The position numbers and the translations under genes are program-made. Below are positions 38,491 through 47,179 of a stretch of DNA of 64,000 nucleotides, piece after piece. Positions within the stretch are counted from its first letter, which is position 1; the number at the start of each line of letters is the position of its first letter. A model generated the notes under the pieces. That model saw only the letters and a list, made by a program, of their open reading frames with translations, had not been told where the DNA came from and did not search any database. Origin of the DNA: Massilia polaris (lineage in GTDB: Bacteria; Pseudomonadota; Gammaproteobacteria; Burkholderiales; Burkholderiaceae_D); the NCBI RefSeq assembly GCF_012927275.1, contig NZ_JABBGG010000011.1, forward strand, positions 60,318-124,317, written 5' to 3'.

Positions 38491-39363
38491 ATGGAAAACA
38501 ATTCCCTTCCATCCCCCACCGCCCCCATCGGCGTATTCGACTCCGGCGTCGGCGGCCTCTCGGTGCTGCGCCACATCCGTGCCCAGCTGCCCAGCGAACG
38601 CCTGCTCTACTTCGCCGACTCCGGCTTCGCCCCTTACGGCGACAAGCCCGAGCACGTCGTCGCCGAACGCTCGCTGGCCATTGCCGCCTTCCTGGTCGCG
38701 CGCGGCGCCAAGGCGCTGGTCGTGGCCTGCAACACCGCCACCATCGCCGCCATCCGCCTGATCCGCGAGCACTACCCCGACATGCCGATCGTCGGCGTCG
38801 AACCCGGCCTGAAACCTGCCGCCGCCGCTTCACGCAACGGCAAGGTCGGCGTGCTCGCCACCGAATGCACGCTGGGCGGCGCCAAGTTCCTGCAACTGCG
38901 CGAACACGTGGCGCTGGCAAGCCAAGTCGAATTCCTGCTGCAAGGATGCACCGGACTGGCAGACCAGATCGAACTAGGCGAGCTGGACTCGGCCGCCACA
39001 ACGGCAATGCTGGAACGCTACATCGTGCCGCTGCTGGACCAGGGTGCCGACACACTGGTGCTAGGCTGCACCCACTACCCGTTCGTCACTGCGGCCATCG
39101 AGTCGATAGTGCGCGGCGCAACATCGCGCGAGGTCGCCCTGGTCGACACCGGCGACGCGGTGGCGCGCCAGCTGGCACGCCTGTTGACGGCAGCCGGATG
39201 CGCCAATCCCGGCGGCCCGCAGCCTGCCAGCATTGAAGGATTCACCAGCGCCAGCGCCGTTGCCCTGTCGGTCGCGTTTTCCAGCCTGCTGGGGATCGAA
39301 GCGCCCGTGTCGGAGGTGGAACTCGCGGGAAAATCCCTGGTCCAGGCGAATCGCGACATTTAG
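38491..39363 (+). CDS. murI: Glutamate racemase
   Basis: 290 residues. Opening IGVFDSGVGGLSVLRHI, first catalytic Cys in VVACNTATIAAI, second in VLGCTHYPF, plus the ADSGFAPYGDK motif. It makes D-glutamate for peptidoglycan. The ATG at 38491 gives the usual N-terminus. It is directly upstream of tRNA-His, which has its own promoter. Confidence 0.95.
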   Translation: MENNSLPSPTAPIGVFDSGVGGLSVLRHIRAQLPSERLLYFADSGFAPYGDKPEHVVAERSLAIAAFLVARGAKALVVACNTATIAAIRLIREHYPDMPIVGVEPGLKPAAAASRNGKVGVLATECTLGGAKFLQLREHVALASQVEFLLQGCTGLADQIELGELDSAATTAMLERYIVPLLDQGADTLVLGCTHYPFVTAAIESIVRGATSREVALVDTGDAVARQLARLLTAAGCANPGGPQPASIEGFTSASAVALSVAFSSLLGIEAPVSEVELAGKSLVQANRDI

Positions 39364-39365
39364 AT

Positions 39366-39394
39366 TTGCCATTCCAAAGATATGTTTGTATAAT
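39366..39394 (+). promoter_or_regulatory. Sigma-70 promoter of tRNA-His
   Basis: TTGCCA (39366-39371), 17-bp spacer, TATAAT (39389-39394), about 42 bp upstream of the mature tRNA 5' end. Confidence 0.75.
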
Positions 39395-39436
39395 CTCTAG
39401 CTGTCCCGGAAGCATCGGAACAAATGTAAGCCAGTG

Positions 39437-39512
39437 GTGGCTGTAGCTCAGTTGGTAGAGTCCAGGATTGTGATTCCTGTTGTCGTGGGTTCGAGCCCCA
39501 TCAGCCACCCCA
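39437..39512 (+). tRNA. tRNA-His (GTG), integration target
   Basis: 76 nt beginning with the extra G typical of tRNA-His and ending in CCA. Anticodon GTG at 39470-39472. Acceptor GTGGCTG/CAGCCAC. Its 3' half (from 39463/39465) recurs at 44256 and 63657, so the gene is the attB of two integrative elements and was restored intact by the insertion. Confidence 0.95.
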
Positions 39513-39513
39513 A
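39463..39513 (+). repeat. attL: tRNA-His 3' half
   Basis: About 49 bp from CAGGATTG to the CCA end are shared with 44256-44304 and 63657-63706. This copy belongs to the functional tRNA. Confidence 0.92.
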
Positions 39514-39539
39514 AGAATACTCGTAGAATCAAAGACTTA

Positions 39540-39565
39540 GGCCGCCGAAAGCGGCCTTTTTCTTT
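39540..39565 (+). terminator. Terminator after tRNA-His
   Basis: GGCCGC-CGAAA-GCGGCC followed by TTTTTC (39540-39565). It lies inside element A and ends the tRNA transcript. Confidence 0.75.
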
Positions 39566-39570
39566 GGATT

Positions 39571-39600
39571 TGTGTAAAACTGTAAAACTCTGTGTAAAAC
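39571..39600 (+). repeat. Arm-type repeats of element A, left
   Basis: TGTGTAAAAC at 39571-39580 and 39591-39600 with a partial TGTAAAAC between. The same motif is found only near the other end of element A (44154-44163 and inverted 44206-44215). Confidence 0.6.
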
Positions 39601-39725
39601 CGCCGGGTCGCGGGCCCGCATGGTTCGGCTCCCATGGCGATGCCGGATGGTCGTTGCAAACCGGCAGCTATTCACCGGCCCGCCGGTTACCATCGCTCCA
39701 CAATGCCCCACTTTAGAGTCGCCGA

Positions 39726-40592
39726 ATGATGCAACGCACGACACCTCACGACATTGAAAGCTGGCTCGTTCAGCTGCAAATACTCCAACGCTCCAAGCGG
39801 TGCGAAGGACCGAAGTTCGTGAAGCCCTTCCACCTCGCGACACTGGCGCACACCCTGCGTCGCGATAAGGCGACGCAGCTCAACCTGCCAGAAAAAATCG
39901 GGGGCTACGCGGATACCATGAACTTATGGGGCGCGCTTGAGATCGAATCTCCGTTCGGGCCGAAGGATAGGCGCAGCCCGGGCCGTTATCACCCTATCGA
40001 GCTTCTCAAGGATGAATCGTCGATCGACACCGCTGCCGAGGCATTGGTGGCCCTGTTTAAGCCAGTGTGCTCGAACGAACAGACGCTCGATGCAATACAG
40101 ACGATGCTGAGGGAGCTCATTGGGAACTGCTTTGCGCACTCCGATGTAACCGATGGAATGTATGGCGCTATATGCGCTCAGGTTTGGGCTGGAGGCCGTA
40201 AGGCCCAGATCACGCTTGCCGACTCAGGCATCGGGATCAGGGCGTCCCTTGAGCAGAATCCGCTGCTGCGTGATAGACTTAATTCGGAGAACGGTTGCGA
40301 ATTAGCAACAGAATATGGCGTCACCAGTAAGCCTGGTCGAGGGCACTCCGGATATGGACTCGCCGTGGCGCGGCGGCTCTTGGAGCAGAACAAGGGGACG
40401 CTATACGTGCGATCGGGCTCAGAAGCCTTTTATTTGTCGTCAAACGTCGTCCGAAATTTTGACACCGAAACCCATTACGATGGTACTTTACTTGTCATCG
40501 AGTGGGATCTTGATGAGCAAATGGACATCGGTGCCGTATATGCTAGTTTTCCACTGCCAGAGGGGATGAGTGATGATGATTTCGATTTTTAA
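39726..40592 (+). CDS. GHKL-type ATPase (anti-sigma-like), element cargo
   Basis: 288 residues. The C-terminal half is a HATPase_c domain: N box ELIGNCFAHS (about residue 139), G1 box LADSGIGIRA and G2 box GRGHSGYGLAVARRLLE. The N-terminal 110 residues have no family I recognise. There is no histidine phosphotransfer domain, so this is not a normal sensor kinase; the fold plus the STAS-like gene that overlaps its 3' end resembles SpoIIAB/SpoIIAA-type partner switching. It lies directly between the tRNA and the integrase, the usual place for cargo such as defence genes. Biological role unknown. Confidence 0.75.
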   Translation: MMQRTTPHDIESWLVQLQILQRSKRCEGPKFVKPFHLATLAHTLRRDKATQLNLPEKIGGYADTMNLWGALEIESPFGPKDRRSPGRYHPIELLKDESSIDTAAEALVALFKPVCSNEQTLDAIQTMLRELIGNCFAHSDVTDGMYGAICAQVWAGGRKAQITLADSGIGIRASLEQNPLLRDRLNSENGCELATEYGVTSKPGRGHSGYGLAVARRLLEQNKGTLYVRSGSEAFYLSSNVVRNFDTETHYDGTLLVIEWDLDEQMDIGAVYASFPLPEGMSDDDFDF

Positions 40593-40875
40593 TGTTGACA
40601 TCAATGATGTCGCGGCAGAGCTGACTACCCGGCCAGTTGGCGCGCAGGCTCGCTTTCGCCTGCTCAGCTTTTTGCAGGAACACGAGTCCATTGAAATAGA
40701 CTTCCATAACAAAAGTCTGACGCCGTCGTTTGCAGATGAGTGCATAGGCCAATTAGCTGCGCACATTGGCCTATCGGATTTCAAGAGTCGTGTGCGAATG
40801 GTCAACCTGAACGATGCGAGCAGGCCTTTGATCAAGCACGTAATTCTCACGCGCTGCAGCGCTGCAAAACACTGA
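40573..40875 (+). CDS. STAS-like (DUF4325) protein, partner of the GHKL ATPase
   Basis: 100 residues. The pattern of alternating strands and helices with IEIDFHNKSLTPSFADECIG resembles the STAS-like DUF4325 family, whose conserved segment is a DF-x3-(S/T)PSF-x-DE motif. It overlaps the ATPase gene by 20 bases; AGGGG seven bases upstream supports the ATG at 40573. In such pairs the ATPase could phosphorylate or bind the STAS partner; that is inference. A terminator follows at 40899. Confidence 0.7.
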   Translation: MMISIFNVDINDVAAELTTRPVGAQARFRLLSFLQEHESIEIDFHNKSLTPSFADECIGQLAAHIGLSDFKSRVRMVNLNDASRPLIKHVILTRCSAAKH

Positions 40876-40898
40876 TCTGCACTGCACGCAACCTATAG

Positions 40899-40920
40899 CG
40901 CCCGGCTTGCCGGGCGTTTT
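40899..40920 (+). terminator. Terminator of the ATPase/STAS operon
   Basis: CGCCCGG-CTTG-CCGGGCG followed by TTTT, between the STAS gene and the convergent integrase gene. Confidence 0.75.
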
Positions 40921-40928
40921 CAATCCAG

Positions 40929-41969
40929 CTATCCCAACGGTTTAACCTTTACAACGCGGGTGCGATCGTACACTCGCTTCGTTGTCGCTGGGTTCTTGTG
41001 CGTCTCTGGGTTTTCGCCCAGGTCACCTTTTTCCGTCACGTAATAGGCGCGCAGGTCATGCGTGGTGAACCAGACGCCGCCGCTGTCCTTGTAGTCGTGC
41101 ATTACCCGGTTCCACATTGTCTTGAATCCGCTGTCGGTATATGGCTGGCCGTCCTGCGTGGCGAAGATATAGCCACTTGCCTTGCTGCGCTTCATCTCCA
41201 GCGCCTCTTGCACCAGCTGGCGCAGCAGCGGCGACCAGGACACCAAATAGGTGCGCTCCGCCTGGCCCGCCTTGGTCTTGCAGTCGACGACGTGAATGCC
41301 GTCGTCGCGCAGCGCGAAATTGGTTAGCCGCATGACCTCGGCGCGGCGCCGGCCGGTAATTGCCACCATCAACCCGATCAGGATGATCATATAGGCCGAT
41401 TCGCCCTTGGCCTTAGCCACCTGGGTCAGCGCATTGACCTCGCGGGTCTCAGGGCGCCGGCTACGCGGCGTCTCCTTGTTCCGCTTCACGCCGTGGCACG
41501 GATTCGCCGACACCATGCCCTTGCTCATGCCGAAGTTGAACGCGGAGCCAAGCGCGGCCATCTCGCGATTTGCGCGCACCGCCCTGCCCTTCTCGCGCTG
41601 GGCAAACAGGTACTGTGCTGAATGCGTCGGCTTGAATCCGGCTGGCGGCATCGCCCCAAACACCGGTAGCACATGCTTGAGCAGGCTGTTCTCGTACTCG
41701 TCGATAGTGGTTTCGGCCAGCTCGGGCTTGCCGCCCTTGAGCGCTGCGCGCTGGTAGGCGATGAACTGCTGGCACATGTCCGCGATAGTGCCCGCCACCG
41801 GTGCGCCGTTGATCAGCTCGCGCAGCTTGACGTCAGCCGCCTGGCGCTCGTGCCCGAGGTTGATGCGCTTCCCGCCGATAAGGGCGTAATAGGTGGTCGT
41901 CCGCTTTCCATGGCGCACATCCATATGTTTTGGCAAGGGTTCGTTCGCCCTGCTTCTTGGCCTTGCCAT
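40929..41969 (-). CDS. Tyrosine integrase of element A
   Basis: 346 residues of the phage-integrase family: core-binding domain about 60-160, catalytic domain with Arg in TGRRRAEVMRL, HxxR as THDLRAYYVTEKG, and the Tyr nucleophile near the C-terminus in KRVYDRTRV. It should recombine the tRNA-His 3' end. It is adjacent to a DUF4224 gene on the same strand, 9 bases away, in the usual integrase/regulator order. Confidence 0.92.
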   Translation of the reverse strand: MARPRSRANEPLPKHMDVRHGKRTTTYYALIGGKRINLGHERQAADVKLRELINGAPVAGTIADMCQQFIAYQRAALKGGKPELAETTIDEYENSLLKHVLPVFGAMPPAGFKPTHSAQYLFAQREKGRAVRANREMAALGSAFNFGMSKGMVSANPCHGVKRNKETPRSRRPETREVNALTQVAKAKGESAYMIILIGLMVAITGRRRAEVMRLTNFALRDDGIHVVDCKTKAGQAERTYLVSWSPLLRQLVQEALEMKRSKASGYIFATQDGQPYTDSGFKTMWNRVMHDYKDSGGVWFTTHDLRAYYVTEKGDLGENPETHKNPATTKRVYDRTRVVKVKPLG

Positions 41970-41978
41970 GATGATTCC

Positions 41979-42182
41979 TTAAATTGCTGCCCAGTTCGGC
42001 TGGACAGTCGCGGCTTCCGCGTTTTGATTTCCCATCTTACTCCGGTAATATTCCCGGTCTACCTTTGGCCGGCCGAGCCGGTTCATCTCGAATATCCAAC
42101 CGCGCATGCGCAGCCATTCGGCCTGGCCCTTTCCTGATTTGTAGCCCGTGAGCTCGTACAGTTCGTCGTCGGTGATCAGCAT
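41979..42182 (-). CDS. DUF4224 protein, possible excisionase
   Basis: 67 residues with the DUF4224 opening MLITDDELYELTGYKSGKGQ and REYYRSKMG at the end. These small proteins sit next to phage integrases and probably act as DNA-binding regulators or excisionases. The ATG at 42182 is chosen for the family's N-terminus. Confidence 0.8.
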   Translation of the reverse strand: MLITDDELYELTGYKSGKGQAEWLRMRGWIFEMNRLGRPKVDREYYRSKMGNQNAEAATVQPNWAAI

Positions 42183-42195
42183 GTCCTTGGTCCCC

Positions 42196-42336
42196 TTATT
42201 CTTCGAATGCGCGCTTGATTCCGGCCGGCCCCATTCCGACAGCCTTGCAGCCTTCTTTCGTCGCATGGAAAAATACACTGCCGTTTTCTTGAGAGTGGCC
42301 TTCGGTTGCCAGGCCGGCATCGACCCGGCGGCGCAT
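42196..42336 (-). CDS. Small phage early-gene product or C-terminal piece
   Basis: 46 residues ending in FFHATKEGCKAVGMGPAGIK, a pattern I recall from short phage early proteins (HATxEGC). It lies 13 bases upstream of the DUF4224 gene on the same strand. The frame stays open upstream into the region where the late genes begin, so the true start may have been lost at the deletion junction near 42340-42360. Confidence 0.4.
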   Translation of the reverse strand: MRRRVDAGLATEGHSQENGSVFFHATKEGCKAVGMGPAGIKRAFEE

Positions 42337-42355
42337 CGACGCTTGCTGCTCGCCC

Positions 42356-42790
42356 TTGCCCGCACAAAAGTGGTTCCGGAACGTGGGCATCAACGGCGCG
42401 CCGCCTCCGCCGCCGACCCCGGAAGAGATGAAAGACCAGCAGGAACAGATCGCCGGCATCACGCAGATGTTCGACCTGACCACCGGAAAGTACGACGTCA
42501 CCTGCGAGTCCGGCCCGAGCTACACCACCAAGCGCGAGGAATCGGCGAACCAGATGATCGAGTTTATGCGCGCGGTACCGGCGGCGGGCCAAGTCATGGG
42601 CGACCTGCTGGCGAAGAGCCTGGACTGGCCTGGCGCCGACGATATCGCCGAACGTCTCAAGTCGATGCTGCCGCCGCAGGCACAGGGCCAGAACCCGCAA
42701 CTGCAACAAATGCAGCAGCAGATGCAACAGATGCAGCAGGCGCTGCAACAGGCCCAAGGTTCTGGTCGGCGCCACGGAAACAGCGCATGA
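42356..42790 (+). pseudogene. Phage portal protein, C-terminal fragment
   Basis: About 145 residues matching the end of P22/podovirus-type portal proteins: YDVTCESGPSYTTKREESAN, DLLAKSLDWPGADDIAERLK and a Gln-rich tail. At least the first 500 residues are missing; the frame begins where the minus-strand early genes end, marking a deletion junction. Confidence 0.7.
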
Positions 42791-42809
42791 GCGGCCCGTA
42801 TATACCGAG

Positions 42810-42953
42810 ATGACGCACACGATTGGCGAGACGTTGCAGTGCGACTGCTTCGTGTCCGGTCGCTACGTTGCGGTGCGCTTCGAAACGGGCACTGCGTTCA
42901 GCTGGCGGCTCGATGCGTTTGATGTATTTGTCGAAGACGCGGGGGCCTACTGA
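42810..42953 (+). CDS. Small phage late-gene product
   Basis: 47 residues (QCDCFVSGRYVAVRFETGTA, SWRLDAFDVFVEDAGAY) downstream of the portal fragment and overlapping the next gene by ATGA. It resembles the short C-terminal module that some tail or head-completion proteins carry. Function unknown. Confidence 0.5.
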   Translation: MTHTIGETLQCDCFVSGRYVAVRFETGTAFSWRLDAFDVFVEDAGAY

Positions 42954-43219
42954 TGCGGACGCCGAACAATGGATCGATGGCATATGCCCCGGGCGATCCC
43001 CCTGCCGACCCGGCGCAACTTCAGCGCTATCTGCGCGAGGAACTGGCCAAGGTGAGCGCCGTGCTCAGCCTGATCGGTGCCGGCCACCTGGATAAGCAGC
43101 ACGCACCACCGGCCAAACCGCGTGACGGGGATATCCGATACGCGGACGGGGCTCAATGGAATCCCGGCGGCGGTGCCGGCGTCTACTACTACAACGGAGC
43201 GATATGGACCAAGCTTTGA
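42953..43219 (+). CDS. Small phage structural protein
   Basis: 88 residues, Pro-rich at the start, with a short helical middle (LQRYLREELAKVSAVLSLI) and a Gly/Tyr-rich end (NPGGGAGVYYYNGAIWTKL) seen in tail-fibre or head-fibre related proteins. It overlaps both neighbours, as in compact phage late operons. Function not assignable. Confidence 0.55.
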   Translation: MRTPNNGSMAYAPGDPPADPAQLQRYLREELAKVSAVLSLIGAGHLDKQHAPPAKPRDGDIRYADGAQWNPGGGAGVYYYNGAIWTKL

Positions 43220-43683
43220 CCACAACCAGCACCAAACAGGAACCCGCCGAGAGCGGTTTTTTTAATGTCCAGCCATCGCGCGAACAGATCTTCGACTTAG
43301 AAGAGCACCTTCGGTCGATGCCACAGGTTGAGATGCCGGTAACGAACCACTTTTCGCACGGCGTGTACGGCCGTGAGTTGTTAATCCCGGCGGGGTCCGT
43401 GCTGACTGGCCACATTCACAAGTTCACGAACATGAATGTGCTGCTCGAAGGCGAAATGTCGGTGTCGACCGAAGACGGCGTGCAGCGGGTGGGCGCGGGC
43501 TTCGTCGTCGTGTCTCCGCCCGGAACAAAGCGAGTCGCGTACGCGCACACCGACTGCCGCTGGCTAACGGTTCATGGCACGAACGAGACAGATATCGACG
43601 CGATCGAGCGCGAATTCGTGGTTCACACCGAACAAGAATATCTCGCATTCCGCGAAACGCAACAGCTCTTGAAGGGAGAATGA
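43204..43683 (+). CDS. Phage cupin-like protein
   Basis: 159 residues with a cupin-like beta-barrel core: ELLIPAGSVLTGHIHKFTNM, GEMSVSTEDGVQRVGAG and SPPGTKRVAYAHTDC. Found in late regions of podovirus-like prophages; role unknown. It overlaps the preceding gene by 16 bases and precedes the ejection-protein fragment by one base. Confidence 0.6.
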   Translation: MDQALTTTSTKQEPAESGFFNVQPSREQIFDLEEHLRSMPQVEMPVTNHFSHGVYGRELLIPAGSVLTGHIHKFTNMNVLLEGEMSVSTEDGVQRVGAGFVVVSPPGTKRVAYAHTDCRWLTVHGTNETDIDAIEREFVVHTEQEYLAFRETQQLLKGE

Positions 43684-43684
43684 T

Positions 43685-44182
43685 ATGGCATGGGTAGCAG
43701 TAGGAGCCGCGGCAGTCGGCGCAGTTGGGGGAGCGTATTCCGCAAGCCAGAACAAGAAGGCGGCACAGGCGGCCGCCACCACTCAGCAGAAGCTTGACCC
43801 ACGCAATGAGGCCATCATCTATGGCAACGGCGCGACCGGCCAGCACGGACTTCTGACGCAATACCAGCAGCTCGGGCAGGCGCCGCAGAACAAAGGCCTG
43901 ATGGACTTCGGCCAGGGCAACCTCAATTACCTATCAACGGCACCGGGCGACATGCTTGGCATCCGTGACAAGGCAAACGGCCTCCTGCAGGGTACTCCGG
44001 CTCCTCAGATCGGGGGCGCAGCGTGGGCAACCGGAAACATGGTCGACGCGCCGAAGCAGAACAACATCGACCTGTCGGGCGCCTACAAGGACTTCATCTA
44101 CGGCAACCGCGGGGAAAACAAGTTCCTGACCAGCGCGCTGCAGGGCGGCATCCTGTGTAAAACCCATCGAGCCTCACTCTAG
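43685..44182 (+). pseudogene. Phage DNA-ejection-type protein, truncated at the element end
   Basis: 165 residues. The start MAWVAVGAAAVGAVGGAYSA with a Gly/Ala-rich helix and NKKAAQAAA is typical of virion-internal injection proteins. The sense runs to about LTSALQGGI at 44153; the following residues are read from the element's arm-repeat region, so the gene's 3' part has been cut off and the ORF ends by chance at 44182. Confidence 0.6.
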
Positions 44183-44215
44183 AGATTTTCCACGAAAACG
44201 GAATCGTTTTACACA
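44154..44215 (+). repeat. Arm-type repeats of element A, right
   Basis: TGTGTAAAAC at 44154-44163 and its inverse GTTTTACACA at 44206-44215, matching the left-arm copies at 39571 and 39591. Confidence 0.6.
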
Positions 44216-44255
44216 AAAACAGGCTGGAACCCGCATGGATACTCAGTTGGGCATC

Positions 44256-44304
44256 GGATTGTGATTCCTGTTGTCGTGGGTTCGAGCCCCATCAGCCACC
44301 CCAA
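44256..44304 (+). repeat. Middle att: second copy of tRNA-His 3' half
   Basis: 49 bp identical to 39465-39513 and to 63660-63706 apart from the flanks. It marks the junction between elements A and B. Confidence 0.9.
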
Positions 44305-44323
44305 GAATTCGTAGGAAAAACAA

Positions 44324-44353
44324 AGGGTTACACGCTTCGGCTTGTAACCTTTT
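44324..44353 (+). terminator. Hairpin at the left end of element B
   Basis: GGTTAC...GTAACC with a GC-rich loop followed by TTTTTT, right after the middle att. It mirrors the terminator that follows the intact tRNA-His at 39540. Confidence 0.65.
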
Positions 44354-44400
44354 TTGTTTTGCGGGTCAGAACCGTGCCTCTGCCGCTGCACTTGCAACCT

Positions 44401-44531
44401 ACTTGTAAGCCCCGTTGATCAACACTTGGCGGGCAAGTTCAAGGGTGGAACCTCTAGCCCTTACCGCGCACTCACCGATTCAGCCCGTATCGGCGCCTAG
44501 GCACGCAGCAGCTCCTCTCGGGCAGCCTGCG
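44401..44531. other. Left arm of element B, no gene seen
   Basis: About 130 bp between the arm-type repeats and the IS21 end. It starts with ACTTGTAAGC and shows no ORF with a ribosome site. Confidence 0.5.
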
Positions 44532-44638
44532 TGTTGGCGCCGACCGAAAATTGACCCACCTATAGGCGTTATGCCGACCCAAAACTGACCCAGGTGTTCT
44601 ACTACTCCTGCCTAATCATTAGGCGGGAGAATTAATAG

Positions 44639-46168
44639 GTGATCACCATGGAAATGTTAGGCCAAGTTCGACGGATGCACCTGCGCGACAAGCTGTCGCT
44701 GCATGAAATATCGAAGCGCACGGGGCTGTCCCGCAACACGCTGCGCAAATGGATCAGGAAGCCCGCCGAGGTGGTTGCACCGCCACGCTACGTGCGCGGC
44801 AGCGCGCCCAACAAGCTAACGCCTTATCACGCCACGCTGGAACAGGCACTCAAGGCCGATGCCCATCGCATAAAGCAGAACCGCCGCACGTCCAAAGCCC
44901 TGTTCGAGCAGATCAAGGCCGAGGGCTACGCTGGTAGCTATAGCCGGGTCACTGATTTCACCCGCGAATGGCGCGGCCGGGAAGGCAATGGACCCCGTGC
45001 CTTCGTCCCGCTCAGTTTCGAGCAGGGCGAGGCCTTCCAGTTCGATTGGAGCGAAGAAGGCCTGGTCGTCGGCGGGATCTACCGGCGCATGCAGGTGTCG
45101 CACCTGAAGCTGTGCGCCAGTCGGGCGTTCTGGCTGGTTGCCTATCCCAGCCAAGGCCATGAGATGCTGTTCGACGCCCATACCCGTTCGTTCGCTGCGC
45201 TGGGCGGCGTGCCGCGCCGGGGCATCTACGACAACATGAAGACGGCGGTGGACAAGGTCAACAAGGGCAAGGGCCGGATCGTCAACGCACGCTTCGCCGT
45301 GATGTGCGCCCACTACCTGTTCGATGCCGATTTCTGCAACGTGGCATCGGGGTGGGAGAAAGGCGTGGTTGAGAAGAATGTGCAGGACAGTCGCCGGCGC
45401 ATCTGGATCGAAGCACAGACCCGCAAGTTCGCCTCATTCGTGGAACTGAACGCGTGGCTCGGCCAGCGGTGCCGTGCGTTATGGGCCGAACTGCGTCATC
45501 CCGAGTATCCGGCCCTGAGCGTGGCCGACGTATTGGAGCAGGAGCAATCGCAGATGATGCCCATGCCAACGCCATTCGATGGCTACGTCGAAAAACCAGC
45601 GCGGGTGTCCAGCACCTGCCTGGTGACGGTGAGCCGAAACCGCTACTCAGTGCCATGCGAGTTTGCCGGCCAGATGGTGAGCGCGCATCTGTATCCGGGC
45701 CGGGTGAGAGTGGTGGCTGGCGACGCGGTGGTCGCCAGCCACGAACGTATCGCGGAGCGGGGACAGGTGTGCTACGACTGGGAACACTACATCCCGCTGG
45801 TGCAGCGCAAGCCAGGTGCACTGCGCAATGGAGCTCCATTCGCCGACCTGCCCGTGCCGCTACTCAGGCTCAGACAGGGGTTGCTACGCCATGCAGGCGG
45901 CGACCGGGTGATGGCGCAGGTGCTCGCTGCTGTGCCCATAGCGGGGCTGGCAGCAGTACTGGTGGCCGTCGAACTGGTCGTCGAGTCCGGCGTACTCAGC
46001 GCCGAACATGTCGAGAATGTCCTGGCGCGCCTAAATGCCGGGCCAGTACCAGCATCGGTCGAGACCAGCTTGCAGTTAAAGGAGGCGCCGGTAGCTAACA
46101 CCGGCCGCTACGACACGCTGCGTGCGAACGCTGGCGTTCATGACGTCATGGAGGCCGGTCATGCATGA
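44639..46168 (+). CDS. istA: IS21 transposase IstA
   Basis: 509 residues from the GTG at 44639 (506 from the ATG at 44648). N-terminal HTH ([20 protein letters not shown]), then the DDE rve domain with [12 protein letters not shown], the second Asp in [13 protein letters not shown] and Glu in [11 protein letters not shown]. Full length for the family and no internal stop. It overlaps istB by eight bases. Confidence 0.95.
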   Translation: MITMEMLGQVRRMHLRDKLSLHEISKRTGLSRNTLRKWIRKPAEVVAPPRYVRGSAPNKLTPYHATLEQALKADAHRIKQNRRTSKALFEQIKAEGYAGSYSRVTDFTREWRGREGNGPRAFVPLSFEQGEAFQFDWSEEGLVVGGIYRRMQVSHLKLCASRAFWLVAYPSQGHEMLFDAHTRSFAALGGVPRRGIYDNMKTAVDKVNKGKGRIVNARFAVMCAHYLFDADFCNVASGWEKGVVEKNVQDSRRRIWIEAQTRKFASFVELNAWLGQRCRALWAELRHPEYPALSVADVLEQEQSQMMPMPTPFDGYVEKPARVSSTCLVTVSRNRYSVPCEFAGQMVSAHLYPGRVRVVAGDAVVASHERIAERGQVCYDWEHYIPLVQRKPGALRNGAPFADLPVPLLRLRQGLLRHAGGDRVMAQVLAAVPIAGLAAVLVAVELVVESGVLSAEHVENVLARLNAGPVPASVETSLQLKEAPVANTGRYDTLRANAGVHDVMEAGHA

Positions 46169-46967
46169 TATCGCCGTCGAACTCAAAGTACTTCGCCTGC
46201 ACGGCATGGTCAGCGCCTGGGCCGATCTCAAAGACCAGGACGACAGTGCGCTCGCTGCATCACAGTGGCTGGTCGAGCATCTGCTGCAAGCCGAACACAC
46301 CGACCGCGCCATGCGCTCGGTCAGCCACCAGATGTTCGCGGCAAAGTTCCCCCTGCACCGCGATCTGGCCGGATTCGATTTCGAGTCGTCCAAGGTCGAC
46401 CAGGCACTGGTGCGCCAACTCGCCACCATGACGTTCACGGACACGGCACAGAATGCTGTGCTCATAGGTGGCCCCGTCACGGGCAAGACGCATCTGGCGA
46501 CCGCCATTGCCGTCGCGGGCATCGCCGCCAAGGGCAAGCGGGTTCGCTTCTACTCCACTGTCGACCTGGTCAATGTACTGGAGCGGGAGAAGCGCGATGG
46601 CAAGGCCGGCCGACTGGCACTGTCGCTGCTGCGGATGGATTTGGTTGTCCTCGATGAACTCGGGTATCTCCCCTTCAGCCAGGCTGGCGGGGCCTTGCTG
46701 TTTCATCTGCTATCGAAGCTGTACGAGCACACCAGCGTCGTCATTACCACCAACCTTAGCTTCGCCGAGTGGTCGAATGTGTTCGGCGATGCGAAGATGA
46801 CAACGGCGCTGCTTGACCGGTTGACCCACCACTGCCACATCGTGGAGACGGGGAATGAATCCTACCGGTTCCAGCACAGCAGCATGACTGCCAAGGGCCG
46901 AATCAAGGCGAGGGAGCAGAAGCGCAAGGGCGGCGTGGCTACGGGAAGTGACGATGAAAACGGATAA
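46161..46967 (+). CDS. istB: IS21 transposition ATPase IstB
   Basis: 268 residues. AAA+ ATPase with Walker [12 protein letters not shown] (most IstB proteins have GGPGTGKTHLA), Walker [12 protein letters not shown] and sensor segment [13 protein letters not shown]. The extra Gly-to-Val change in the P-loop keeps the GxxxxGKT pattern but may weaken ATP binding. Start ATG 46161 overlaps the end of istA. Confidence 0.93.
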   Translation: MHDIAVELKVLRLHGMVSAWADLKDQDDSALAASQWLVEHLLQAEHTDRAMRSVSHQMFAAKFPLHRDLAGFDFESSKVDQALVRQLATMTFTDTAQNAVLIGGPVTGKTHLATAIAVAGIAAKGKRVRFYSTVDLVNVLEREKRDGKAGRLALSLLRMDLVVLDELGYLPFSQAGGALLFHLLSKLYEHTSVVITTNLSFAEWSNVFGDAKMTTALLDRLTHHCHIVETGNESYRFQHSSMTAKGRIKAREQKRKGGVATGSDDENG

Positions 46968-47029
46968 AAATCACCTGATGAACTAAGGATATAAACCGTT
47001 TATATAATTAAATCGTAAAAGAAAAACCG

Positions 47030-47077
47030 AAGGGGAATCCGTTCCGGGCTACGCCCTCCACGGATTCCCCTTCTTTA
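47030..47077 (+). terminator. Terminator after istB
   Basis: 13-bp stem AAGGGGAATCCGT/ACGGATTCCCCTT with a 17-nt loop, then CTTTATTT. Confidence 0.7.
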
Positions 47078-47179
47078 TTTGGTACACTTATCCACAGCTG
47101 CTACTCAAAAACGCAGCGTCCCGCCCTGGGTCAAATTTGGATCGGCGCGGTGGGGGTCAATATTGGATCGGCGCCAACA

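Larger units (their letters stand above)
39513..44304. mobile_element. Element A: tRNA-His integrative element, prophage remnant
   Basis: A 4.8-kb element between two copies of the tRNA-His 3' half, with its own tyrosine integrase (40929-41969), DUF4224 gene, an ATPase/STAS pair, and a 1.8-kb piece of phage late genes cut at both ends. The motif TGTGTAAAAC occurs twice after attL (39571, 39591) and, direct and inverted, before the middle att (44154, 44206), as expected of arm-type integrase sites. Confidence 0.85.
44532..47179 (+). mobile_element. IS21-family insertion sequence
   Basis: Ends TGTTGGCGCC (44532-44541) and GGCGCCAACA (47170-47179). Inside each end are repeated GACC-AAA-TTGACCC blocks, as in IS21 (left at 44541-44597; right at 47127-47169). 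It carries istA and istB. The five to eight bases outside the two ends do not match, so no target duplication is visible. Confidence 0.9.

Noticed and set aside
44242..44304. Second functional tRNA-His at the middle att
   Set aside because: Only the 3' half is present; upstream bases CTCAGTTGG are tRNA-like, but the 5' acceptor strand is absent.
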